Positions 42,829 through 49,469 of a DNA stretch of 49,469 nt are shown here, one piece after another. Source of the DNA: Bacilli bacterium (GTDB lineage Bacteria > Bacillota_I > Bacilli_A > RF39 > UBA660); NCBI GenBank assembly GCA_017477845.1, contig JAFUTR010000013.1, positions 1-49,469 of the forward strand, read 5' to 3'. Below the pieces are notes generated by a model that was not told where the DNA came from, did no database searches, and saw only the letters and a list, made by a program, of their open reading frames with translations. Each line of letters begins with the position of its first letter. The first letter of the stretch is position 1. Made by a program: the position numbers and the translations under genes.

Positions 42829-43170
42829 ATATAGAATATTATTAATTTAAGAGAAAAAGTTAGACATAGTCAACTTATGGGTGTTGGTGCAACAACACTT
42901 GTATTTAATAATAAAAATGAATTACTTTTAGAAGTGATACAAGCAAATGATTTAGAATTAATAACAGTATGTCTGGTGAAGAGTATTATTTTAAATATTC
43001 AAATTAAGATGAATTAGATTGTGTTATTGCATTATATAAAGTTTTCAATTATGAAGGGAAAATAAGTATAAATGATTGAGAAAGTAAAAAATTAGAATTA
43101 TTCTCATTAGATAATTTATGAAAATTAGAATCACGTGCAAAAGTAATAATAGATAAGATTAAAATGGGTG
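42829..43170 (+). pseudogene. Nudix hydrolase pseudogene, with Nudix box deleted
   Basis: Frames broken by stops and shifts read INLREKVRHSQLMGVGATTL then VFNNKNELLLEV, and next SGEEYYFKYSN, DELDCVIALYKVFNYEGKIS and KLELFSLDNL. They end SRAKVIIDK. In order, this is the ADP-ribose/NUDIX-type fold: N-terminus, first strands, then the region after the Nudix box. The segment that would hold GX5EX7REUXEEXGU is gone. At least one frame change and four stops are present, so the gene is dead. Confidence 0.8.
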
Positions 43171-43255
43171 TAATTAATATAAAAAGCTATTTTATTAATA
43201 AAAACTATAAATTTGTGATAAAATTAATAATATAATATTGTTTATTGAGGTATTT

Positions 43256-43585
43256 ATGAAAAAGCCTGTAGAATATGAAAAAGTAATTAATAGAATTCAA
43301 GAAAATGAAAAGATGTTAGATGATGCATTAGTTTCTATTAAGAATTTAGAAGATGCATTAATTAGTTTTAAATCTAATATTGATAATATAAAACTTCTTG
43401 ATAAATATTATGGAAGTAAAGAATGGTTAAGTGATAAGAAAAATTTAGAAAAAGGTATTATTAATAATATAAAAGCAGGAGTATTAAGTGAAGACTTGAT
43501 ATGGAATATGTTAGATGATGTAAATTATTTAATGAGTGATATGAAAAATGTTTGTGATTCTTATGGAGAAAAGTATGAAAAGTAA
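43256..43585 (+). CDS. DUF4298 protein
   Basis: This 109-residue helical protein has the DUF4298-type pattern: RIQENEKMLDDALVSIKNLE, an L-DKYYGS-EWLSD block and DLIWNMLDDVNYLM near the end. Function unknown. ATG 43256 follows TTGAGGT. Its last 11 bases overlap the cation transporter gene, so the two are coupled. Confidence 0.8.
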   Translation: MKKPVEYEKVINRIQENEKMLDDALVSIKNLEDALISFKSNIDNIKLLDKYYGSKEWLSDKKNLEKGIINNIKAGVLSEDLIWNMLDDVNYLMSDMKNVCDSYGEKYEK

Positions 43586-44687
43586 AAGAGAAAAAGTTGT
43601 TGTAAGAACAAGTATAATTAGTATAGTTTCAAATATTTTATTAGCTTTATTTAAAGCAATAGTTGGAGTTTTAGCTAATTCTGTTGCAATTATTTCTGAT
43701 GCTATTAATAATATGAGTGATGCCTTATCTAGTATTATAACTATAGTTGGTACTAAACTTGCTTTAAAAGCACCAGATAAGAAACATCCTTATGGTTATG
43801 GGAGAATAGAATACATGACTTCTTTCTTAGTATCTGCTATTGTCTTATATGCTGGAGTTACTTCTTTGGTTGAATGTATAAAAAAAATAATTACTCCAGA
43901 GACTTCAGAATATAATGTTTTTACATTTGTTATTTTAGTTTCAGGTATTATTGTTAAGTTTATTTTGGGTATATATGTCAAGAATAAAGGAAGAGAAGTA
44001 AACTCAGATTCTCTTGTTGCAAGTGGATCTGATGCTTTTAATGATGCAATACTTTCTATTTCGGTTTTATCTTCTCTTGTAATATATCTTTTATTTGATA
44101 TAAACTTAGAATCATACGTTGGTACTATATTATCAATATTCATAATTAAAGCTGGTATAGAATTAATAAAAGAATCAGTAGATAATATACTAGGTAGTCG
44201 TGTTGAAAGTGATTTATCAAGAAAAATAAAAAAAGAGATTGTTAAAGATGAAAAAGTTTTAGGAGCATATGACTTAATACTTAATAATTATGGACCAGAT
44301 AAATATTTAGGTTCTGTTCATATTGAAGTACAAGATAAATTAAGTGCTTCTGAAATTGATAAATTATCAAGAAGTATATCAAAAAATGTATCAAGAAAGT
44401 TTGGAGTAGTTTTGCATACAATAGGAGTGTATTCTGTTAATTCAAAAGATAAAAATGTAGTCATGGCGCATAAAGAAATACGTGATATTGTATTTTCTCA
44501 TGATGGTATTTTACAGATGCATGGATTTTACTTAGATGAAGAAGAAAAAGAAATTAGTTTTGACATCATCATAGACTTTAAAGTAAAGAATAAAGAAGAA
44601 ATATATAATGATATTTATGACAAAATTAAAAATAAATATTCAAATTATAAAATTAATATTACTCTAGATATTGATATTAGTGATTAA
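43575..44687 (+). CDS. Cation diffusion facilitator (CDF) transporter
   Basis: This 370-residue protein has six membrane segments with the metal site SVAIISDAINNMSDALSS, the CDF signature KKHPYGYGRIEY, and a second Asp site (ASGSDAFNDAILS). A long C-terminal cytoplasmic domain (about 205-370) has the CDF C-terminal fold repeated or extended. It exports divalent cations such as Zn2+, Fe2+ or Mn2+ in exchange for protons. ATG 43575 has GGAGAAAAG upstream. Confidence 0.9.
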   Translation: MKSKREKVVVRTSIISIVSNILLALFKAIVGVLANSVAIISDAINNMSDALSSIITIVGTKLALKAPDKKHPYGYGRIEYMTSFLVSAIVLYAGVTSLVECIKKIITPETSEYNVFTFVILVSGIIVKFILGIYVKNKGREVNSDSLVASGSDAFNDAILSISVLSSLVIYLLFDINLESYVGTILSIFIIKAGIELIKESVDNILGSRVESDLSRKIKKEIVKDEKVLGAYDLILNNYGPDKYLGSVHIEVQDKLSASEIDKLSRSISKNVSRKFGVVLHTIGVYSVNSKDKNVVMAHKEIRDIVFSHDGILQMHGFYLDEEEKEISFDIIIDFKVKNKEEIYNDIYDKIKNKYSNYKINITLDIDISD

Positions 44688-44744
44688 TTTATCCTTTTGT
44701 GTTATAATTGTAATGTTTAAAAAATAGTTTGGAAGTGTTGATTT

Positions 44745-46724
44745 ATGGATAAAGAAAACAAAATAAAGAAAAAAGTGAATGAAAATCTAGTTGATATTTC
44801 TAAGAAATATTTAGTGTGGTTTTTTAGTATTTTATTTTTAGAATTTTCTTTTATTTTAATAATGGGTACTAAAATAGATTTTGAAAGTATTATGAATATT
44901 ATTTTATTTGATGCAATATCATCATCATTACTTTCTATCATTTCTAATATATTTAGTGAGAAAGTTAGTACTGTTATAACTGCCGTAATACTTTTTATAT
45001 TTGGAATTTTATTCTCAGTCCAATGTGTATTTTATAGCATTTTTAAAATTTATTTTTCTCTTACTAATTTAGGTTTAGGTGACCAAGTTACAAGTTATCT
45101 CGATAAAGCTTTTTCTTCAATACTTGGAAATATAATAAGTATTATCATTTTTATGCTTCCTTTTATTGTATTTTTAATATTTAAGAAAAAGTTAAAATTA
45201 AAGCAAAATTCAAAAAAAGAATATATTGTTTTTCTACTTTTATTCCTTTTATTTGCTTCTTTATTTTATTTAAAAATATTATCTACTAAAAATAAAACAA
45301 ATGGAACATATGAATTGTATTATAACGTAAATGAAGTATCATTAAATATTAATAAACTTGGTGTGTTAAATAGTTATGCTATTGACTTAGAAAGACTAAT
45401 TTTTGGTTTTGTTCCAAAGAATATCGAACATGTTAATATGAATGATTTAACTGATAAGAAAGAAGAAGCAGAAGAAGAGGAAGAAATAATCGTATACGAG
45501 CCAAATAAAGTATCTTTAGATCTTGATAAAGATACATCATCTAATAGCATTAAAACAATTAATCAATATGTTGCTAATGATGATGGTACAATGAAAAATG
45601 AGTATACTGGAATGTTTGAAGGTTATAACTTAGTCTATATAACAGCTGAAAGCTTTAGTGAAATTGGAGTAAGTGAAGAGTTAACTCCTACGTTATATAA
45701 ATTAACTCATACTGGATTTATATTTGATAATTATTACACTCCAAATGCACTATCTACGATTGGAGGAGAGTTTCAATCTATTACTGGGCTTTATCCTGAT
45801 TCATCTATTTTAAAGAAGTGGAGAAGTGGTAATAATTATTTCCCTTATGGACTTGGAACGGTATTTAAAAATCTTGGATATAATACTTATGCATATCACA
45901 ATAATTCATATGTTTTCCAAGATAGAAATAAGTATCTAGCTAGTCAAGGATTTACTAATTTTTTGGGATGTTACAACGGACTCGAAAAAAGAATGAACTG
46001 TAAAAGATGGCCACAAAGTGATGATGAGATGATGGAAGTAACTATACCTGATTACATTAATAGTGACAAACCATTCTTAGCATATTATATGACTGTTTCA
46101 GGACATTTTGCTTATACTTTTAGTGACAATTCTATTTCTAGTAAAAATAAAAGTTTAGTACAAGATTTAAATACAACTCAAGCTGGTAAAGCATATGTTG
46201 CAACTCAAATAGAACTTGATAGGGCTCTTGAAAGATTAATAAATGAACTTGAAAAAGCTGGAAAACTTGATAATACAGTTTTCGTTCTTCTGGCAGATCA
46301 TTATCCATATGAACTTGATCTTAATTCAATTAATTCATTATCAGAATTTGAGCGAGATGAAATAGTAGGAGTAAACCATAATAACTTAATAATATGGAAT
46401 AATAAATTAGAAGACTTACATATAACTAAACCTTGTATGTCTAGTGATGTATTACCAACTGTATATAATTTATTTGGAGTTGATTATGACTCTAGATTAT
46501 TTACAGGACGTGATATATTATCTGATTCATTTGGTATAGCTATAATGCGTAATCATAGTTGGATTACAGATAAAGGAATATATTATACTAATAATTCTAA
46601 ATTTGTTGGAAGTGAAGATATACCTGAAGATTATATAAAAAATATAAATACACTTGTAAATAACAGACTTAATATTGCAAAATTAATTATTGAAACAGAT
46701 TATTATAATTATTTATTTAAATAA
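44745..46724 (+). CDS. LtaS-like sulfatase-fold synthase (lipoteichoic acid synthase family)
   Basis: This 659-residue protein has an N-terminal region with five membrane segments (to about residue 190), a Glu-rich patch near 245 and a C-terminal sulfatase domain. Visible catalytic-site parts are NLVYITAESFSEIG (metal Glu), TPNALSTIGGEFQSITG with Thr338 as likely nucleophile, and VFVLLADHYPYEL (Asp-His). LtaS-type enzymes transfer glycerol phosphate to a lipid anchor outside the membrane. Other phosphoglycerol or phosphoethanolamine transferases share this fold, so the product is not certain. It stands alone with a -10 near 44702. Confidence 0.88.
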   Translation: MDKENKIKKKVNENLVDISKKYLVWFFSILFLEFSFILIMGTKIDFESIMNIILFDAISSSLLSIISNIFSEKVSTVITAVILFIFGILFSVQCVFYSIFKIYFSLTNLGLGDQVTSYLDKAFSSILGNIISIIIFMLPFIVFLIFKKKLKLKQNSKKEYIVFLLLFLLFASLFYLKILSTKNKTNGTYELYYNVNEVSLNINKLGVLNSYAIDLERLIFGFVPKNIEHVNMNDLTDKKEEAEEEEEIIVYEPNKVSLDLDKDTSSNSIKTINQYVANDDGTMKNEYTGMFEGYNLVYITAESFSEIGVSEELTPTLYKLTHTGFIFDNYYTPNALSTIGGEFQSITGLYPDSSILKKWRSGNNYFPYGLGTVFKNLGYNTYAYHNNSYVFQDRNKYLASQGFTNFLGCYNGLEKRMNCKRWPQSDDEMMEVTIPDYINSDKPFLAYYMTVSGHFAYTFSDNSISSKNKSLVQDLNTTQAGKAYVATQIELDRALERLINELEKAGKLDNTVFVLLADHYPYELDLNSINSLSEFERDEIVGVNHNNLIIWNNKLEDLHITKPCMSSDVLPTVYNLFGVDYDSRLFTGRDILSDSFGIAIMRNHSWITDKGIYYTNNSKFVGSEDIPEDYIKNINTLVNNRLNIAKLIIETDYYNYLFK

Positions 46725-46804
46725 TATATTGATTCCACTTTTAGTTCCTGTTTTTTTTATTAAAATAATGTTACATTTTTTTTAATAAATAGTAGGAGGA
46801 TTTT

Positions 46805-47839
46805 ATGAATCAGAAAAAAATAGGAAAATTTATACAAGAAAAAAGGAAAGAAAAAAAATTAACACAGATGGAACTTGCTTCAAAACTTGGGGTTAGTAAT
46901 AGAAGTGTTTCTAAGTGGGAAAATGGAGTTTGTTTACCTGACTATTCACTATTTAGTGACTTATGCTCTATCCTTGATATATCTATAAATGAATTATTAT
47001 CTGGAGAAAAAGTAGAAAATGATTTTTATCAAAAAAAGATGGAAGAAAATATAGTTAATGTTATTGATTATAATAATAAAAAAAGAAATAAGAAGATAAA
47101 AAGAGTATTGATAATTATATTCATAATACTTTTGATTATTTCCTTTTATAAATTATTTGTCATTCATTATTATTACAATTTAGAAGATAAATATGATTAT
47201 CAAAATTATTTTCCAAATAATAAAAATATATCTATAATGAATGTAGAAGAAAATGAATTAGCTAATAAAGAGTTTGAAAATATAAAATTATATATTCCTG
47301 AAAAATATGAACTTATTACAGATAAAGCAAAATCTCGTGCTGTTACAGATAATTGTGACTCTTATTTCTTAAACTTAAATGGAGATAATTATGAATCAGC
47401 AATTATTGTATGTAGTGAAGCAAATCTTATTAACTTAGATAAGTATGATATTAGAGATTCTTTGTTTCCGTATCTTAACGTTTCAAGTATTCTAGAAAAA
47501 TATAATATTAATAGTATTACGGATTTAGTTAGATATTATGAGAAAAATTATAATGTATCATTTAACATATTTTCTAATTTAAATGATGTAAAAATGAATT
47601 ATATTGCAAGAAGATATGCTAATACTTTTCTTCCAAATTATGACAAATTTTATTATTTAAATAATTTAGATGGATTTTATCTTTCACTTGATGATTACTA
47701 TTATGCAAAACTGTTAGTATTTAGTGTTTTTGAAAATAAAAACGAATATTGTTATTCAGTATATTTTTTAAACAATAATGTAGATGTTTTAAATGATGAG
47801 ATTGTAAAATCTATTATAAGTAGTATAAAATTAAAATAG
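46805..47839 (+). CDS. XRE-type transcription regulator with a membrane segment and outer domain
   Basis: This 344-residue protein starts with a helix-turn-helix (KIGKFIQEKRKEKKLTQMEL then ASKLGVSNRSVSKWE) of the XRE/Cro family, then a short linker, one membrane segment (LIIIFIILLIISFYKLF, about 100-120) and a 225-residue outside domain with no recognised family. A membrane-tethered regulator between LtaS-like and L,D-transpeptidase genes suggests an envelope signal. AGGAGG precedes the ATG. Confidence 0.82.
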   Translation: MNQKKIGKFIQEKRKEKKLTQMELASKLGVSNRSVSKWENGVCLPDYSLFSDLCSILDISINELLSGEKVENDFYQKKMEENIVNVIDYNNKKRNKKIKRVLIIIFIILLIISFYKLFVIHYYYNLEDKYDYQNYFPNNKNISIMNVEENELANKEFENIKLYIPEKYELITDKAKSRAVTDNCDSYFLNLNGDNYESAIIVCSEANLINLDKYDIRDSLFPYLNVSSILEKYNINSITDLVRYYEKNYNVSFNIFSNLNDVKMNYIARRYANTFLPNYDKFYYLNNLDGFYLSLDDYYYAKLLVFSVFENKNEYCYSVYFLNNNVDVLNDEIVKSIISSIKLK

Positions 47840-47845
47840 TTAAGT

Positions 47846-47872
47846 AGGATATAGGTTGTATATCCTCTTTTT
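47846..47872 (+). terminator. Intrinsic terminator after the XRE regulator
   Basis: AGGATATA pairs with TATATCCT across GGTTG, followed by CTTTTT. Confidence 0.8.
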
Positions 47873-47873
47873 C

Positions 47874-47902
47874 TTGACTTTTTAACGAACATATGTTATA
47901 AT
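47874..47902 (+). promoter_or_regulatory. Promoter of the L,D-transpeptidase gene
   Basis: TTGACT at 47874-47879 and TATAAT at 47897-47902 with 17-bp spacing; TGT before the -10 gives an extended -10. It overlaps the end of the terminator T-run. Confidence 0.75.
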
Positions 47903-47955
47903 ATGCATAACAATTTTGGATAGGATCACATTTATTTATATTTAGGGGGGTTAAT

Positions 47956-49296
47956 ATGAATAAAAAATTTAAAAATATATCAAAGTTAAAAATAAATAAA
48001 AGATTAATTGCGTTTGTGCTTTCTGGAACTTTAGGAGTATCTGGAATAACTATTGTAAAAGGGATTTCTAAGAATAATAGATCTTGTGAATTAAAAGATA
48101 TTGAAACAATTGATATAAATACAGATTATCAAGAAGTATTAGAGTTTCTTGAAGAACCAATTGATGCTTTACCAATAGAGAATGTTACTTATTATCAAGA
48201 ACCAGTAGTTGAAATAAAAGAAGAGATAGAAAAACCTTTTTCATCTTTAGAAGTACAAACTCCTATTAAATATAATGGCGGAGATAGTATTGTTGCAACT
48301 GGTAATGTAAACATGAGATTATCTTCTTCTACAGAATCTAGAAAAATAGGACTTTTAGAAAAAGGTACTATTTGTGATAGACTTTATAGTATTAATGGGT
48401 GGGATTTAATAAAATATAATGATCAATTGTCATTCGTATCTAGTGATTATACAAAAGAAAATGATATAGATTATAATAATGAATATTATCATATAGAAGA
48501 TTATAACGATATAGTTCGTACTACTTCAGTGCTTAACTTTAGACTTCTACCAAGTACAAAAGAAAAGAGTTTATTAAAATTAGATAAGAATGAAGAACTA
48601 GAAGTACTTGGAAAAGCAATAATTGATTCTAATAATGAAGTTTGGCTTCTTGCAAAAGCTAGCGGAAAACTTGGATTTGTAAAAGAAGAATATACCAAAT
48701 CTTTACGAAAAGAAATTGAAAAATTTGATCCAAGTATAGGTGATATAAAAATATTACAAATGGGATATTTAAATAATGATACAGAACTTGTAGATACAAA
48801 TAATAATACTATTTGTACATTTCCTCAATATGAATTAGTAGAAGTGCTTCAAAATAGTGGCAATAGATATCTTGTTAATATTGATGGTAAAATAGGATTT
48901 GTAAGTAAAAATGCTGTTAAAAGAGTTAGTGGACATTTCTTAGTAGTAGATATTAGTAGTCAAAGAATTTACTATTACGGAAATACTGACATGATTTTTA
49001 AAGGAAAATGTACAACAGGTAAAAAATCTACTCCTACAGAACTAGGATTTTATAAAGCCTATGCTAAGGGATCAAGTCATGAATTTCCTAACGGACATTC
49101 ATCAGAAATATTATGGCAACCATTTAATGGTGGACAAGGACTTCATGATGCTCCATGGGAAAACGAAAAAGATTTTGGAGATTATTCTTATACAAAATCA
49201 CAGGGTAGTGCAGGTTGCGTAAGACTTCCTGATAGTGTAGCAGAATACATTCATGACAATACTAATATGGATTCACCAATATTAATAAAAAAATAA
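47956..49296 (+). CDS. L,D-transpeptidase (YkuD) with bacterial SH3 domains
   Basis: This 446-residue protein has an N-terminal membrane anchor (RLIAFVLSGTLGVSGITIV), then SH3-type repeats at about 113-160 (TGNVNMRLSSSTESRKIGLL), 180-235 (SVLNFRLLPSTKEKSLLKL) and a third, weaker one up to about 320. The C-terminal YkuD domain (about 325-446) has FLVVDISSQRIYYY and the active-site block from His397 (GLHDAPWE) to QGSAGCVRLPD with Cys421. It would form 3-3 cross-links or attach proteins to peptidoglycan. A GGGGGG ribosome site is present. Terminator region follows with repeats. Confidence 0.9.
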   Translation: MNKKFKNISKLKINKRLIAFVLSGTLGVSGITIVKGISKNNRSCELKDIETIDINTDYQEVLEFLEEPIDALPIENVTYYQEPVVEIKEEIEKPFSSLEVQTPIKYNGGDSIVATGNVNMRLSSSTESRKIGLLEKGTICDRLYSINGWDLIKYNDQLSFVSSDYTKENDIDYNNEYYHIEDYNDIVRTTSVLNFRLLPSTKEKSLLKLDKNEELEVLGKAIIDSNNEVWLLAKASGKLGFVKEEYTKSLRKEIEKFDPSIGDIKILQMGYLNNDTELVDTNNNTICTFPQYELVEVLQNSGNRYLVNIDGKIGFVSKNAVKRVSGHFLVVDISSQRIYYYGNTDMIFKGKCTTGKKSTPTELGFYKAYAKGSSHEFPNGHSSEILWQPFNGGQGLHDAPWENEKDFGDYSYTKSQGSAGCVRLPDSVAEYIHDNTNMDSPILIKK

Positions 49297-49330
49297 GTAA
49301 ATGAAAGTTTATGATAGTTTATTCTTTCGG

Positions 49331-49454
49331 CTCAACAAGTTTTAGTGGGGTGAAAAATTAAAAGGTCAACACGATTTGTTGGGGTTTAGAAGTATATGAA
49401 AACAACACGCTCTAGTGGGGCGGCAAGTTTATTAAACTTGACGTTCTACTGGGG
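49331..49454 (+). repeat. Four 20-nt GGGG-ended repeats at about 35-nt spacing
   Basis: Units start at 49331, 49365, 49401 and 49435 (steps 34, 36, 34). They share a core close to CAACACGNTCTAGTGGGG; unit 3 reads AACAACACGCTCTAGTGGGG. The 14-16 base spacers are AT-rich and not conserved. The unit number is small and the window ends just after, so their nature is open. Confidence 0.7.
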
Positions 49455-49466
49455 TGTTGTTTTTTT
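49401..49466 (+). terminator. Terminator-like compound hairpin
   Basis: AACAACAC (49401-49408) pairs with GTGTTGTT (49454-49461), followed by a T-run. Inside, CAAGTTT (49424-49430) pairs with AAACTTG (49434-49440). It includes repeat units 3 and 4 and probably ends the transcript of the L,D-transpeptidase gene or a separate RNA. Confidence 0.6.
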
Positions 49467-49469
49467 AAA

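Noticed and set aside
42829-43170. Use of TGA as tryptophan (mycoplasma code) to rescue the Nudix frame
   Set aside because: TAA stops and a frame change are also present, Trp is not expected at those places, and intact genes here end with TGA.
49331-49454. CRISPR array
   Set aside because: Repeats are only 20 nt and imperfect, spacers are 14-16 nt and AT-rich, and no cas genes are in view.

Overview
The window is AT-rich DNA with dense, short-leader genes and strong Shine-Dalgarno sequences. TGA is used as a real stop, for example at the end of the RelA/SpoT gene, so the code is standard and not the mycoplasma code. Gene content points to a Gram-positive, endospore-forming member of the Firmicutes/Bacillota, plausibly a gut-type Bacilli lineage related to Erysipelotrichales/RF39-like groups. 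The spore evidence is the rpsT|gpr-spoIIP block and a complete gerA-gerC-gerB type germinant receptor operon. It also has a wall (murC, SEDS protein, LtaS-like enzyme, L,D-transpeptidase). The exact taxon is inference.

Layout. 0-3.5 kb: a SipW-type secreted Cys-repeat protein that ends in a GC-rich stem-loop, then a minus-strand group (small Tyr/Pro-rich protein, metallophosphoesterase, CPBP protease). 3.5-8.9 kb: murC, comN-like, rsh (relA/spoT), dtd, AI-2E-family permease. 9-13.1 kb: a large Ig-like/DUF4185 surface protein convergent with a transglutaminase-like protein. 13.1-15.6 kb: rpsT facing away from gpr-spoIIP and a small membrane protein. 15.6-19.3 kb: the most unusual cassette, with two small membrane proteins, a 303-aa helical protein, two WXG100-like proteins and a 481-aa protein with a C39/papain-like C-terminal domain, without an EssC motor in view. 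19.3-22.9 kb: L20-leader-controlled infC-rpmI-rplT, then rpsB-tsf; both rplT and rpsB carry long Lys/Glu-rich tails, and rpsB ends in a Rho_N/SAP-like fold. 23-28.4 kb: SEDS protein (FtsW-like), comEA-comEC, a DUF1016 nuclease that appears 3'-damaged, HD hydrolase. 28.4-31.4 kb: ASCH protein, tRNA-Arg(CCT), VanZ-RDD protein, ComEC-like MBL hydrolase with DUF3006. 31.5-37.2 kb: two P-type ATPases flanking tRNA-Met(CAT) and a decayed region with gene fragments. 37.3-41.5 kb: yvcK-like gene convergent with the ger operon. 41.6-49.3 kb: RNA m5U methyltransferase, a Nudix pseudogene, DUF4298, cation diffusion facilitator, LtaS-like synthase, membrane-tethered XRE regulator, SH3/L,D-transpeptidase. 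The last 150 bases hold four 20-nt repeats about 35 nt apart, ending in a terminator-like hairpin.

How it fits together: most of the window is core housekeeping (translation, stringent response, wall synthesis, competence, sporulation and germination). The accessory signals are the WXG100/peptidase cassette, the SipW-type protein with its terminal stem-loop, the degraded spots beside tRNA-Met and at 42.8 kb, and the repeat array at the right edge.
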